A stretch of 64,000 nucleotides of DNA from Luidia sarsii (GCA_949987565.1 OX465113.1:5678547-5742546); one strand, 5' to 3'; positions 34,901 through 44,937 are shown, numbered from the stretch's first letter. Notes: generated from the letters alone by a model not told the origin. Numbers and translations are program-made.

Positions 34901-37900
34901 CAGGTTATTGTTAACATATAGTTACAACTACTGTCTAACCAGTCTATATTTAATTTAAGCTGGTAACAACTCTGTTGAATTATTCAAATTGATCTATAAA
35001 TAATTGACTGACAATACAAGTACTATTAACCACTGTTTAACTGGTCCAAGTGATCCACAGTTAAAGCCCCTACACAACATTAGTAAGACCGAAAAACAGA
35101 AATTTTCACAGATTTACATGAAACTTATGCAGTTTGAAGATGATTATAGTAGAAACTCGCACTGAAATATTTCTCCCTAAAATGTTTTTTTTGGGAGAAA
35201 AGAGTAAAAGAAATCATTTACGTCTCACTGAGATCTAAACTATTTTTCGGAACAGTACGGCGTTGAATGCTGCATTTTCGCGAAACAAATGAAGCGGTTT
35301 TCACAATTTTCTCGAGACTCGGCTGGCGGATTGAGCCAGAATTTTCACAGGTGTGCTATTTCATGCATATATATGTTGAATCAGACAATGTATGGATGCT
35401 ATTCTTTGACCTCGACCAATGTCGTGTAGGGGTTTTAACTAGTACATTGTTTAGCAAGTCAATAGTCAAATGATATTACAAACTTTCTTGTAAAGGGTAG
35501 GTAATAGTATTTGACAAATCTTTCCTTCAGACATCGAGCCGGATGATAAGTTAGGCTTGACCTGATTCTCAAGACCTTCCTAAAAGTCAAGGTTCCATTG
35601 AGAAAGGTCATTCTGCCTTTGAGAAAGGTCATTTTACCTTTAAGAAAGGTCATTCTGCCTTTGAGAAAGGTCATTTTACCTTTGAGAAAGGTCATTTTGC
35701 CTTTGAGAAAGGTCATTTTGCATTTGAAAAAAGTCATTCTTCCTTTGAGAAAGGTCATTTTGCCTTTGAGAAAGGTCATTCTGCCTTTGAAAAAAGGTTA
35801 TTCTGCCTTTGAGAGAGGTCTTAGGATCAAAACATCTGGCCCTATAAACTTTTGATATTAAAGTAAAAAAGTAACGGCCAGACACCTACAGACTGGACTA
35901 TTCAAACCCCAAGAGTCTGCTGAAGGGGTATAATTGACTCACCTTTCTGGCTGGGTTGGTGAATGACATACGCTTCCAGGGACGGACTTTACTGCGTCCC
36001 AATTTGGCCTTCATCTGCTTGTAGCCCTTGTTGCTTACTGAGGGGATGAGAGCAGGGGGATCCCTGCATGGAAAAGCAAGGCAAAGGGAAGATATTACGC
36101 ACAGCTTGCAGGGTTTTGAATTTGGCCGTGGCTCTGTGACCTAATGTCAGATGAAATTATTTTGGGCCACTTGCACGGCACCACCAACTAGCCAAAGTAG
36201 CCAAGTTTTAAAAAATGGCAGTCAAAGCACCATTTCTATATAGCAATCTCCTTGCGATAATCATTCTACCCGTGTTCAAAGAAGCATTCTACACCAACAG
36301 TAAAAATAAAATAAAAAATGTGAAGAACTTTAGCAAAGCATAGAAAAACTCTGATGTATGAATTTAGCCTTTGTTCATTGGGGTGGGTGTTTGGTTTAGG
36401 TTTCGCTTTCTGTCTAACATCAAAATGATGAGAAACCCAGTGCAAAATGCATGCCAATTGAAACATTGGCCAGTTTTCTAGGGGCTGGGCTGGGCAGTTG
36501 AAAACAAGAAAGAAAAAAGGTTGGACCCTGTCCTCCATGTCAAAGAGATGGGTTAGAGTTCCATCCTCCGAGATTCTGGTGATTTCTGACTTACTTGTTG
36601 TCTGAGTAGAGCAGAGCATAGACTTCTCGGTGCATGCCTTCTGGCCGCTTGAATGTAGGCTCCTGGTTTTTTCGGGATTTCTGTTTGAAATGAGATAGGG
36701 TTCAGGGTTGAATTAGAAGCATATCAATCAAAGCCTTCACTCTTCAGGAGGCTAAGATGCTTGTGGGATTTTGAAGGTTCAGGTAGGGGTTCATTCAGTC
36801 AATCGTTTTCAAGCCATTGAGTTAAAGATCCTCAGTAGTCAGTACCGTCTGGATGAATCATTGGTAGTATACAGACGATGTGTAAACTCAAAGAAGTAAA
36901 GATAGGCGTGTTACTTATGGTGTAAGTCTTACTGGCACTAGGCAGTATGCATACTGGGGTAGGGTACAGATAATCTTTATTTGTAAAGTAACCATTTACC
37001 TTTCCCTTTATGAACTATGGCAATTGTTTAGTTATTATACTCATCATGATTTCATCATAAGTACAACAATCTGACGAGATTCGACCTTGGGATTATCACA
37101 ATTTTCATTTGGCAAAATTATGCCTGGAAAAAAGTCAAACTTATTAGTTATTTACATTCCACCCTCTATGTTGTCACCCTATGTCATAAAAACAGCAAGG
37201 AAAATGGAAGCTATTTTGGAACGTAAAGAAAATGACTGTCAGTGTCATCATAATGCTCTGGATATTACCAGCAATGTATCCAGAGGGTACTGAGGATTGG
37301 GATCCTGTTTACAGCTTAAGACTGGCTATATTGTGTACCGGTAGTCAAATCCTATGGCTTAATCCTGCGAGGGTGTAACTGAATGCATGCACAACACTCA
37401 TCAGATTATTCTCACCATACCTAAAGTACAATGTACATCTGCACACGCATGCAATGCAGTCTGGGGTCAAATACTCTTGTACTGGTGGTACTGTCTGCCA
37501 AGCCATCTGCGTCATGCAAAGCTATTTGGTGTTACTAGTACTAGTACTACAGTGGAATGAATGCCGATATACTGAACATTTGGCTGTAAAGAATATGCCA
37601 TTTGGCTTCTGTCACTGCTGACCGTCGTCCGGTTGACAAATACGCGTCACAAAATCACGATTTTGGGGAATAATTACTGCATGCATGTCAATTGTTATTG
37701 GCAAGTGGTTGTTCCAGACAGAGTCGTGTCTCATAATAACTAGTTGGTCTAGGGGTTTTACCACCCTTTTACGGTGAGAGTACTATTATACCAAAATCTT
37801 TCCGGCCTACTCTACACTATGTTGACTTAGTTAGGCCTACATGTACACCGTACACACACTGGATAGTTGACTTACAATACGATTACAAGTTAAACTAGGC

Positions 37901-39440
37901 AGTATACTCAGGTACATTACACTTACAATACAGTATAATTATAGTCCGAGTAACTTGGACCCAATACACAATGTATAACTTATAAATAAGAAGGTTTGCG
38001 GTGACACCATGTATAACTTGTCTCTTAAAAGTTAAAGAAGAGGTGTGGTTCTGAAAAGAACCTGAGTGGTAACTCGACGTTTTGATCAGTTTCGACCAGT
38101 ATGCTCTGGCCGTCATCTCCTGATGACGGCCAGAGCATACTGGTCGAAACGTCGAGTTACCGCTCAGGTTCTTTTCAGAACCACACCTAAAACATCTCTA
38201 ATTACATGGTGTCACCGCAAACCTTCCTATTGATTCACCCACCATGCAAAGCCTTTAGTCTTATGAAGTGGCTATTGTTACGGCAGCTGTAACACAGTTT
38301 CCGTTTTGTATAGTTACGGCACTGCAACTGCGCAAGCGCGAGGACACATGCCTGATCGAACCACGAAGCAAGTGCTTCTGGCCCGCCGGCCATGACGTGT
38401 ACACTGACTTTGGAAGCGCGATGCGATGCGATGCAATGACATAATACTAATAATAGCCAATTGAACCATTGCAGTGAAGCTAGCTGGCGATGCTGCCGTC
38501 CGGCCGGCGTGCTTGATCTTGATTTGTTGCATTTGCATGATACATTCGTCATTATGTGTTGGATTAAAGAAAATTACAACGTTGATTTATAGGTATAATA
38601 GTTTTATAATTTGTATAGTGGTCTTTTAAACCTCGCTAAAATCGAATGACTTTCTCGTATTTTCTGCCGCCACATGCACGCACGCGAAGTCGACATCGTA
38701 GTTTGTTAGGGACCCGTTTTTTGGCCGATCTCACCGTGTGAGAGTTTCTTATATATGATTATAAAAGACGCCTTTCCCATTCCGATAATTACAGGGATAT
38801 TGCTTCAAGACAAGCATATACATGTATGTGCCTACTGCCAGATAATTTGCCATGTTTCTTGTGCCTGTACTGAGCTTGAGACGACGCTGCCTGTGCATGT
38901 GGGGTTTATACCCCATGCAACAATGTCCTCGCGCTTGCAGTGCCGTAACTCGTAAGGCGTAACTATAGAAAATGGAAATTGCGTTACGGCTGCCGTAACA
39001 ATAGCCACTGCGTTAGTCTTATTTAACTTGGACCCGACTAGTCACCCTTTTTTCGAAATTTGGAGTCACCCGACCCCCTCCAAATTTAGAAAAAAAGGTG
39101 ACTTGTCGGGTCCAAGTTACTTGGACCAGTAAGTACACTAAAAAATTATTGAATTAATTAAATTAATTACTAAATAAGTGGTTACCACTCCTTTTACATA
39201 ATGACGGTAGAAATCTAATCAATGTTTTAGCATGGTTTTAGTGTGTGAATTGGAATCGATGTATTATTCATTTGTACCGACCTGTTTCTTGTCCGTCGAA
39301 AGGGCCCCGATAATCTCCTCTTTCTTCAACATTTGCTGGGCCGTCGACTCACCGCCAGCCGATACCGACGAGTTCGGTGCGGTCCCAGATTCGGCTTGGA
39401 CGTCAACATCCCACTCCAGAATATCTCGAACGTCAGCCAT
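22951..39440 (-). CDS. DMAP1: DMAP1, DNA methyltransferase 1-associated protein 1, 12 exons
   Basis: Exons in transcript order: 39440-39282, 36680-36595, 36063-35943, 34809-34735, 33167-33009, 32470-32300, 30892-30686, 27754-27683, 26640-26516, 25245-24999, 23738-23694, 23010-22951. All junctions are GT/AG with matching phases. They sum to 1527 bp, 508 residues, against about 467 in mammals. Family signatures: MADVRDILEWD at the start, FKRPEGMHREVYALLYSD, KVRPWKRMSFTNPAR, FYHWRRVADEGKDYPFARFN, a SANT domain around residues 165-225 (from DEKWTKQATDHLFDLCNRFD to KERYYNIVNKL), a basic coiled coil (KKEREKKTQDLQKLITAAD), GGIKFPDFK, MKLPSSVGQKK, LLYELKLAHANCEFELQTLR, and a basic tail VKKLKK. DMAP1 is a nuclear subunit of the NuA4/TIP60 acetyltransferase and SRCAP complexes and binds DNMT1. 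Exons 7 and 10 are much more GC-rich than their introns. Start chosen by the conserved N terminus. Confidence 0.95.
23786..24060 (+). mobile_element. Family S element: inverted termini plus tRNA-like box, best copy
   Basis: The left end AACTGACTGGGAACTTTTGA is the reverse complement of the family's right end (TCAAAAGTTCCCAGTCAGTT, best seen in inverted form near 63565). The body TTTGCATCTGAATGAAAGCG, TTAATGGTTGAATTGCTTCT, GGCGCCCCTACCCCGGCAAA and CCATCTAAGGGCTGGATAGC leads into a tRNA-like segment and then GTCAAAGTTTTCTTTGCC. It lies in an intron of DMAP1. Confidence 0.85.
23961..24032 (+). pseudogene. tRNA-like segment inside family S element
   Basis: 72 bases with a 7-bp acceptor stem (GGCTGGA with TCCAGTC, one G-U), a perfect D stem GCTC/GAGC, an A box TAGCTCAGACAGAAGAGC and a B box GGTTCAAGTCC. 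The anticodon loop would be 9 nt, and the segment recurs embedded in repeats, so it is a SINE-type tRNA relic and not a working tRNA gene. Confidence 0.75.
24190..24312 (-). mobile_element. Foldback family F1 half-unit; others at 25400-25485 and 25672-25735
   Basis: GTGTGGTGACATCATGCGAG, TCTCTTTTGAGATGGA, AAAAGAGCCGGTAACTCAAC and GTCAGGAGACACT match one arm of 37991-38225. Two further partial half-units follow: 25400-25485 ends CCCATCATCAGGAGAG (minus) and 25672-25735 contains CAGCAGTCTCCTGACGACAG (plus). They flank the GC-rich exon 10 of DMAP1. Confidence 0.7.
26146..26290. mobile_element. Foldback family F2, palindromic copy
   Basis: AGTGGGCCTGACGTTTTGAT and CCTAGCAGGACCTTTCTCAA are mirrored by AGAAAGGTCTGCTAGGATCG and AAACATCAGGCCCACTAAAT. 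The outer left tail GTTGCAAACTGCTTACTGAC is present on one side only, so two half-units are joined head to head. Confidence 0.85.
27418..27612 (-). mobile_element. Fragment of piggyBac-like element (see 33904-34598)
   Basis: Read on the minus strand, GGGGCACCACTACTGTCCA and GGACTCTTTTCAGCCTA align with GGGCACCACTATTGTCCAC and AGACTCTTTTCAGCTTAG of the 33904-34598 element. Both ends are missing. Confidence 0.6.
28151..28231. repeat. Small inverted repeat AACCCATCGTAAGTT / AACTTACGATGGGTT
   Basis: 15-bp perfect arms about 50 bp apart, just outside the 39-bp satellite. Similar text occurs at 55262-55400, including CTTACAAATGGGTTATCAAT and CACAAGGCTTTGTGAAATCC, which is the satellite monomer in single copy. 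Confidence 0.7.
28428..30632. repeat. 39-bp satellite with palindromic core, about 56 copies, in a DMAP1 intron
   Basis: Each monomer reads AAGGCTTTGTGAAATCCACC, then CAGCCTTATGATGCATCGT. The junction CTTACGATGCATCGTAAG is an 18-bp perfect palindrome in the purest monomers (near 30180-30420). The period is 3 x 13, so minus-strand frames stay open across the array. The right edge is about 54 bp from the donor of DMAP1 exon 7. Variants TACGAT, TATGAT, CATCATCAGG and AACC/ACCC/AGCC are interspersed. Confidence 0.97.
31036..32178. repeat. 32-bp satellite (TAGTTCTAGA), about 35 copies, in a DMAP1 intron
   Basis: The monomer is GAGAGTTCTAGATAGTTCTA followed by GATAGCTAAGAT or GATAGCTCAGGT, with two TCTAGA palindromes each. 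A block including a GAGAATTC variant recurs 190 bp apart (near 31111 and 31301), showing higher-order duplication. It lies between DMAP1 exons 6 and 7. Confidence 0.96.
33545..33700 (+). mobile_element. Family S element, 3'-truncated
   Basis: AACTGACTGGGAATTGTTCA at the left, then TGAATGAAAATGGGTGTGAT, GAAATGCTTCTGCTGGTGCC and GTAGACTATTTGACAAG. It breaks off before the tRNA-like segment. Confidence 0.75.
33904..34598. mobile_element. piggyBac-like nonautonomous element, 695 bp, TTAA target site
   Basis: TTAACCACTTCGCGCCGGG at the left and CCCGGCGCGAAGTGGTTAA at the right are perfect 19-bp inverted ends including TTAA on both sides. The interior shows no transposase. The left interior has a second small palindrome ACCTCCGAATCCGGAGGT. 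Partial relatives lie at 27418-27612 and 59150-59445. It sits in an intron of DMAP1. Confidence 0.88.
35061..35438. mobile_element. MITE family A, complete copy with TTAA flanks
   Basis: Left TTAAAGCCCCTACACAACAT and right ATGTCGTGTAGGGGTTTTAA are inverted repeats of about 20 bp bounded by TTAA. It has a 378-bp span and no coding capacity. This is the reference copy for 3821-4127, 21731-22110 and 45276-45632. Confidence 0.88.
35595..35822 (+). repeat. 21-bp tandem repeat CTTTGAGAAAGGTCATTTTGC
   Basis: About 11 units of TTTGAGAAAGGTCATTTTGC run in tandem, bounded by F2-like text (CCTTTGAGAGAGGTCTTAGG, then ATCAAAACATCTGGCCCTAT). The unit is the TTTGAGAAAGGTC core of foldback family F2, so the array looks like an amplification from one F2 insertion. 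The 21-bp period keeps a frame open on both strands. Confidence 0.93.
37991..38225. mobile_element. Foldback family F1, complete palindrome
   Basis: AAGGTTTGCGGTGACACCAT at the left and ATGGTGTCACCGCAAACCTT at the right, with the arms matching almost to the centre (GGCCGTCATCTCCTGATGAC). Each arm carries AGGTTCTTTTCAGAACCACA and ACTGGTCGAAACGTCGAGTT. Two half-units are joined head to head. Single half-units are scattered at 5094, 10160, 16757, 19081, 24190, 25400, 25672 and 58640. Confidence 0.9.
38265..39012. mobile_element. Mutator-like MITE with 10-bp target duplication
   Basis: The perfect duplication TTAGTCTTAT lies at 38255-38264 and 39013-39022. Between them, GAAGTGGCTATTGTTACGGC is mirrored by GCCGTAACAATAGCCACTGC, and inverted repeats extend about 75 bp to GCAAGCGCGAGGACAC / GTCCTCGCGCTTGC. 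Long inverted repeats with a 9-11-bp duplication are typical of Mutator-like elements. No transposase. It lies in intron 1 of DMAP1. Confidence 0.88.
39024..39127. mobile_element. MITE family T, collapsed palindrome
   Basis: AACTTGGACCCGACTAGTCA and GACTTGTCGGGTCCAAGTTA are arms about 20-45 bp long with almost no interior. It abuts the right target duplication of the 38265-39012 element. Confidence 0.8.
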
Positions 39441-40873
39441 AGTGGATTCCCAAATGTGAGGCGGACGAAAAAGTTGGAAAGGTCTCCAATAACCGACTGA
39501 AAATCAGTGAAATTTAATATTTTCGTGGTGCAAGTTGTTCATCGCTCCAACACGTAGGGCGCCATCTTACTTGTTAGTACTAGTAGTAGTACTAGACGGC
39601 TGTTGCATGTCATCGGCCAGCGCAGCGCCCTCAATAGTCGTCCACCCTTTGTCTGAGGCGTATGTGGCAAGCAATGCGCGACTTCCCATAAAGGCATAAA
39701 ATCAGTTTCACGAAAGCATAGGCCTAGGCTATCTCAACATAGAAATATGCCGATTATGTTGACACAAATAGTGAAAGAATAAAAAAAAAACCTCAAAAGT
39801 TACTGAAGATAGTGCATTGAAGTCTTAGCGACACAAAGAAAACTGTCTGTGGAGATGTTTGCAACCATGCAGCGCCTCTCGTGGTTTTATCATCTCTCCC
39901 GCGCCGCGGTACCGCTGACGGACACTCAGCATGTTAGCCAACACGTGTTTTACTCTGGACCGTTGGCGTGCATGTTTGGACAATTCTCTCCATGTGCTTC
40001 ACTGTCATTTTACCTGACAGCTAGTTCATTAAAATTATTATTCACTGTGGAAGCCTAGGAAAAATGTAGCTTGAATTTCTATCGTTCAGACGAGTAAATT
40101 TAAATCATATAATAGGGCCTATAATAGGTCTATATAGTTATGGAGAAAGGAAACAGATTTCTTCTGCCACAACAACAATAACAACAACAAGAACAGCAAC
40201 AAGAACAACAACAAGAAGAACAACAACAAGAACAACAACTTCCAAGAACAAGAACAAGAACAGCAGCAGCAACAACAATTCCCGACGTTTCGACAATCGG
40301 TGTTGCTATAATAATTATGACCATGCCACTGGCACTAGTACACGATCGATGGACCGAAATCCTGTATGGAACCAAGGCTATTATAGTTTCCATTATTGTT
40401 CTGTATAACACCCTCTAAATAAATTAAAGGCCCAATACAACATCGGGAAGATCGGAAAACATCGATTAGTGTCCACAGCTGATATGAAGAATGTCCTGTC
40501 TTACACTCATCCCCTACAAAGTACATGTACAATATAACGGACGCAAACACAAAACGGGCACTGGGAGTGCAATCCTTTTGGACCATAGAGAAAGTCTGTT
40601 TCCTGTTTTGCTCAGTGCTTGGACAGAGATGAGTGGAGGGGTGGGGAGAGGGTGCGGGAGGTCCTGCACGTACCGTGTCCGGGAATTCAGCATTTATTTT
40701 GTTGATAATCCCGTGGGATTCGCCGAAATGGTAATTCAAGAAGAGGCCTAACAAGATGTCCTTGTGCACAATAGTCGAATTGTGCAAGAATCGGAAACAC
40801 ACTGTGATACAGGAAATAAAGGGCCTTGATTACCATTGTCCGGTTTTCTTTCCCCGAGGGTAAATGGCGAGGA
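39441..40873. other. Region between the DMAP1 start and the first Cys-rich gene
   Basis: The DMAP1 5' UTR and promoter should lie in 39441-39700. The text GTTAGTACTAGTAGTAGTAC sits near 39572, about 130 bp upstream of the start codon. From 39755 the sequence belongs to the left copy of the 4-kb tandem duplication. A (CAA)n/(GAA)n-rich patch lies at 40165-40280. No exon was recognised. Confidence 0.5.
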
Positions 40874-40919
40874 CCAATCCAGTACATTGTATATGCCGAT
40901 TAAAGGTAAACCTTTATAA
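40874..40919 (+). promoter_or_regulatory. Putative CCAAT and TATA boxes, Cys-rich gene A
   Basis: CCAAT at 40874-40878 and TTTATAA at 40913-40919, about 150 bp upstream of the start codon. The arrangement is kept in the second copy (44938-44976). No transcript evidence supports the start site. Confidence 0.4.
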
Positions 40920-41061
40920 CCTGCCGGGCACCATGATTGGCTCAACAGACAACGTCCAGACATCCAGTAGGTTCTCAGTCTAACCATCCTGCCTCCACGG
41001 TCTAACTGCAGCTCTCCCTTCATAATATCGTAAAACCCATTTCCAGTGAGAAGAGTCCAAG

Positions 41062-42695
41062 ATGGAGACTACCCATTCCTCTCTTGTTCTGTTCATGTTA
41101 GCCTTGGTGATCAGCGCAGCGCAAGCAGATCGCAAACGGTAAGTCCTCGATTTATACATTGTGTACACTGTAGTGTTTTTGAATTTCGTTATTACGAAAG
41201 ATAGTGCCCTCGCGTATAGGAAACCGTGCCGTGTCGACAAACAACGTCATCGATGCATGGGCGTGTCTTTTTAAGAGGCTCGCCGGGTGCGTAGGTTATT
41301 TTTATACAGCAGCCATGGGTTTTTCGCTGTATTCATGCAAATCCGCGCTTGAAGAGACCGGCCCTGTGTTACAAGATCACCCACTGCAGCTGAACATTAT
41401 TAACAGCAGCTAGACATTTGCAATTAACAAGACATCTTACATGTTTGTGTCAAACTACAGCTAGAACAACAGCCATGCAGTCACATTCCGCCCCTGCACA
41501 AGAAATCCCAACTGACTGATCTCGTAACGCAGCACTGCATGTGGTCTCTTTTCAAGCGCGGATTTGCACGAATACAGCTAAAAACCCACGGCTGTGGTGT
41601 GGTGCATGGCATCCTTAATACAACCGGTACCCTCATTATTGGGAAGTGTGGGTCAAACTTACGGGACAAAACACTGAAGCAACTTACGATTAAGCTATGG
41701 AATAAAATTAAGTTACCAGAGACTTGAAGCTATGATTTTGCAGCTAGCTGAACCACTCAAAGGTCGCTGCTAACGCAAGATATTCAGTTTAGTTGATTTG
41801 ACTATCGTAATTAGAAGGTATCCGATTTAGTTGGGCCATGGAGGAATAAGTAGGCTAGGCCTATTGCTTCTCCGTCGAAACCCGAGAATTGAAATCGACT
41901 ATTGCTAGTGTTACTATGCCAACAATGGACCAATCAATTGGACGAATGGAACCCGGCTGCACTCTGTCCAATCAGCTGTCTTGTATTCTTGCCCTTTTAT
42001 GTTGTTATATTCTTGACACCCAGTGGGGCGACGTGAGAAAACTTATTTTCTCAATGGCATTGCCAAGGCAAAATGACTTGTTTCTGATGTTTTGTTTGTT
42101 AACCAGTTTTCGTGCTCTCCCCTCTCCTTCGATCCCTATCTTTTATTTTCTCTCTCCCCTCTCTTCACCTTTCTCTTCTCCTCCTCAACCCCTTAGCTTT
42201 CTTGGTAACTCTCTCGCAAAATCATAATATCACCCTGCTTATCTCTTTTCTCGCCCGCGCAGTTGTTTCTGCGATCTGCGATACAGCCGGATCCGACTGG
42301 TAGCCGGTGATAGCGCCGACGACCTCCCGATCCTCCGCGACCTTCCCAACCCCAGCTACCACCATTGGCTGAGCGTGGGCTGCAGACGGGTGCTACGCAA
42401 CTGCCCCAACGACTGCCGGGCCCGCGCCCACGAGTGGCTGGGCGGCAGCCGCTTCGTGGGCGGCTCCTCGGAGAGTTCGGGCCAGATCGCCTGCGAGAGT
42501 CTCCGCATGAACGCCCCGCCCTCGGCCCGCATCTACGTGTACGCCACCTACTCGCCCAGCGTGTGCGGGGGCCGGAGTTGGCAGTACGTGGCCCCGCTCT
42601 GCTGCTGGGAGCTGTCGTTCCTTGGTTACGAGAGTATCTTCCTGTACAACGATCAGTGCAGTGCAAGCTGCCCGCCGACCAATCCCAACTGCTAA
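41062..42695 (+). CDS. Secreted 12-cysteine protein, copy A, 2 exons
   Basis: Exons 41062-41138 and 42263-42695 (donor ACG|GTAAGT, acceptor GCCCGCGCAG after a long pyrimidine tract) give 510 bp, 169 residues. Residues 1-23 (METTHSSLVLFMLALVISAA and onward) look like a signal peptide with likely cleavage after AQA. The mature part has 12 cysteines, with the order CFC, VGC, RNC, NDC, IAC, SVC, LCC, DQC, ASC and a final NC. Recognisable pieces are HEWLGGSRFVGG, SARIYVYATYSPSVCGG and CCWELSFLGYESIFLYN. I do not recognise the family. It is probably extracellular and disulphide-bonded, but its role is unknown. Exon 2 is strikingly GC-rich against AT-rich flanks. A poly(A) signal AATAAA lies at 43388-43393. 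Its tandem partner is at 45120-47093. No toxin or enzyme motif is evident. Confidence 0.78.
41312..41600. mobile_element. Inverted-repeat insertion in intron of gene A
   Basis: CAGCCATGGGTTTTTCGCTG and GCAAATCCGCGCTTGAAGAG are mirrored at 41540-41598 by TTTTCAAGCGCGGATTTGCA and CAGCTAAAAACCCACGGCTG. The arms are about 55 bp. I found no counterpart in the intron of copy B, so it arrived after the duplication or was lost there. Confidence 0.7.
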
Positions 42696-42754
42696 ACCTG
42701 GTATACATGCTGTCCTACATTGTATATCCTACAGGTTTACCTCTGAGATTCGGA

Positions 42755-43096
42755 AAGATTCCCGAACCCTCGAACGATACTTCGTAGACCAAACCCGAAA
42801 CCCCGAACGACACTTCGCGGAGAAACTCGAACGACACTTCACTAAGAAAAGCCGAGCCTTCACAGAAACAAATTATAATCCCGAACTCTCGAACAATACT
42901 TCACAGAGAAACCCCGACCAAGACTTTCGCGAAACAAAACCAAAACACCGAATCCCTGTTTTTTTTACATGTTCGATACTACAGATAAAAATCCCGAACC
43001 CCTCACTGCGACTGTGAGTCGTGAGGAAAACCCGAACTTATAATTATAAACCCGGGAATCAATTTTTTATAAAGAACCTGAACACCAAACGTTTTT

Positions 43097-43142
<46 letters not shown>
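42755..43142 (+). repeat. Degenerate CCCGAAC(N)ACGACACTTCG repeat and (CT)n run
   Basis: After the stop codon of gene A, units like CCCGAACCCTCGAACGATAC and CCCGAACGACACTTCGCGGA recur at about 25-35 bp. An uninterrupted (CT)n run follows at 43099-43140. The corresponding block in copy B (47155-47500) has a shorter CT run and different indels. Reading frames differ between copies, so it is not coding. Confidence 0.75.
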
Positions 43143-43143
<1 letters not shown>

Positions 43144-44092
43144 TGTCCAATTGTGTCCATGGAGGAACCTCCACCTCTCTATCTCTCTTCTCTCACTCTA
43201 TTTTCAATTTATGGTCGCAACGGTATCAGCACCACACCTACCTTTTCCTGGTCCAATTATAACAAAAAACACAAAAACTTACAGGATTCTTGTCCGTTAC
43301 TTTGAGGTCCAGTTCTTTGACTTTCTCTCGTTGTAGGTGTATTATTTAGCAAGTGGCTGAACACCTTGTTCCCATGGGCGACACGATAATAAAACCCAGT
43401 GGTAATTAGCACATTAGAAGCAAAACATTGCATTTTATAAATGGTATAGCTTTGGTAGTTTTTCCACACATGCACTTTTATCCGTTAGGATCCCGGTTAT
43501 CGGTAATTGTTGACACAAATGTGACAGAATAAAGAAACCCTCATAAGTACTGAAGATAGGGAAGAAGAAAGAGTGCTTGCTTTGATGTCACAAATGAAAC
43601 TGTTTGTTTGTGGAGATATCTGCAACTAATTAAGAGACTTTCGTGCAGCACCTCCCGTGGTTTATCTCCCCATTATGCATTATACACTAAGATTACACGA
43701 AGCGTTCGTGCCCGGTTGGCGGACTGATCGCTCAATGCAGTCAACACGTACTTTACTCTTAGACCGCTGTCATGTATGTTTGGACAATTATTTTCTCAAT
43801 GTGCTTCACCGTCATTTTATCTGACAGTTCATTATTCATTCACTGTCGTGTCCAGGCCTTGGAAACAAATCTACATGTGTAGTTTGAATGTCTATCCAAA
43901 GTTTTCTCGTTCAGCCGAGTAAATTTAAAGCATATAATTATTATTTGTTTACTTTTTTTGCAAATCTCGGAATACAAAACCGAAAATTAGATCTAAGTGC
44001 GAAGAAATTCTGCTCAGGTACGTCTCCGTATCCTTTTCCACGATAAATAACCTCTTCTCTAGTAATGTTACATGTTTTCAATGTGATATACA

Positions 44093-44258
44093 AAAATGTT
44101 GCAAACTGCTTACTGACTAAAATTACCAAAAAGTAAATCTCAAATTTAGTGGGCCTGACGTTTCGATCCTAGCAGGACCTTTCTCAAAGGCAGAGAGAAA
44201 GGTCCTGCTAGCAAAATATAGGATCGAAACGTCAGGCCCACTAAATTTTAGATGTTTT
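44093..44258. mobile_element. Foldback family F2, palindromic copy
   Basis: AGTGGGCCTGACGTTTCGAT and CCTAGCAGGACCTTTCTCAA are mirrored by AGAAAGGTCCTGCTAG and ATCGAAACGTCAGGCCCACT, with the left tail GTTGCAAACTGCTTACTGAC. It is absent from copy A, so it was inserted after the duplication. Confidence 0.87.
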
Positions 44259-44937
44259 CAATGTGTTCACTACTGGTACCCTAATTATACTTATAGGGCC
44301 TAGGCCTGTATGTTTTGATTTGCTGAACAACAACAGCAGCAGCAGTAGAACAATATAGTAGTATTAAAAAACAACAACAACACCAACAACAACAACAACT
44401 CATTACGTCACAATGTTCGAAAGACCATTTCCGACGTTTCGACATCGGTGTTGCTATACTCCCGGCCATGCCACTACACGATGGCCCGAAATCCTGTGTG
44501 GAACCAAGGCTATAGTTGGCATAGTATTGTTCTTTACACCCTTACAGGCCTTACTTGAGGAATGCTCTATCTTGCAGCCTAACAATTACGGACGTACGGT
44601 ACATGTAAACACAAAACAGACCCTGCAATCCTCTTGGGCCATAGAGAAAGTCTGGTTCCTGTTTTGCTCAGTGCTTGGACAGAGATGAGTGGAGGGGTGG
44701 GGAGAGGGTGCGGGAGGAGAGGTCATCAGCCTTCACCTATATACCGTGTCCGGGAATTCAGCATTTATTTTGTTGATAATCCCGTGGGATTCGCCGAAAT
44801 GGTAATTCAAGAAGAGGCCTAACCAGATGTCCTTGTGCACAATTATTGGAAAAGCACTGTGATACAGGATGTAAAGGGCCCTGAATAAATTCCGCACATT
44901 GTGTCCGGTTTTCTTCCCCGTGGGTAAATGGCGAGGA

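Larger units (their letters stand above)
39755..43406 (+). repeat. Tandem duplication, copy A (about 3.7 kb)
   Basis: Aligns in order with 43505-47645. Matching blocks include TGTTGACACAAATAGTGAAA, CCCGACGTTTCGACAATCGG, CAGTGCTTGGACAGAGATGA, the two coding exons, the 3' region rich in CCCGAAC, and AGTGGCTGAACACCTTGTTC. Introns and flanks differ by many substitutions, indels and insertions, whereas some upstream and exon blocks are almost identical. Confidence 0.92.

Noticed and set aside
35459..35855. Open frames MTFLKGKMTFLKG / MRKVILPLRKVILPL
   Set aside because: Translations of the 21-bp tandem repeat derived from family F2.
42193..42708. 171-codon Arg/Gly-rich frame antisense to the Cys-rich gene (also 46588-47106)
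   Set aside because: Stop-free because the coding exon is very GC-rich. The sense frame has signal peptide, splice sites and conserved cysteines.
42622..43017. Frame after the stop of gene A with RTLERYFVDQTRN-type repeats
   Set aside because: The matching block in copy B is open in a different frame after indels, so it is a decaying 3' repeat.
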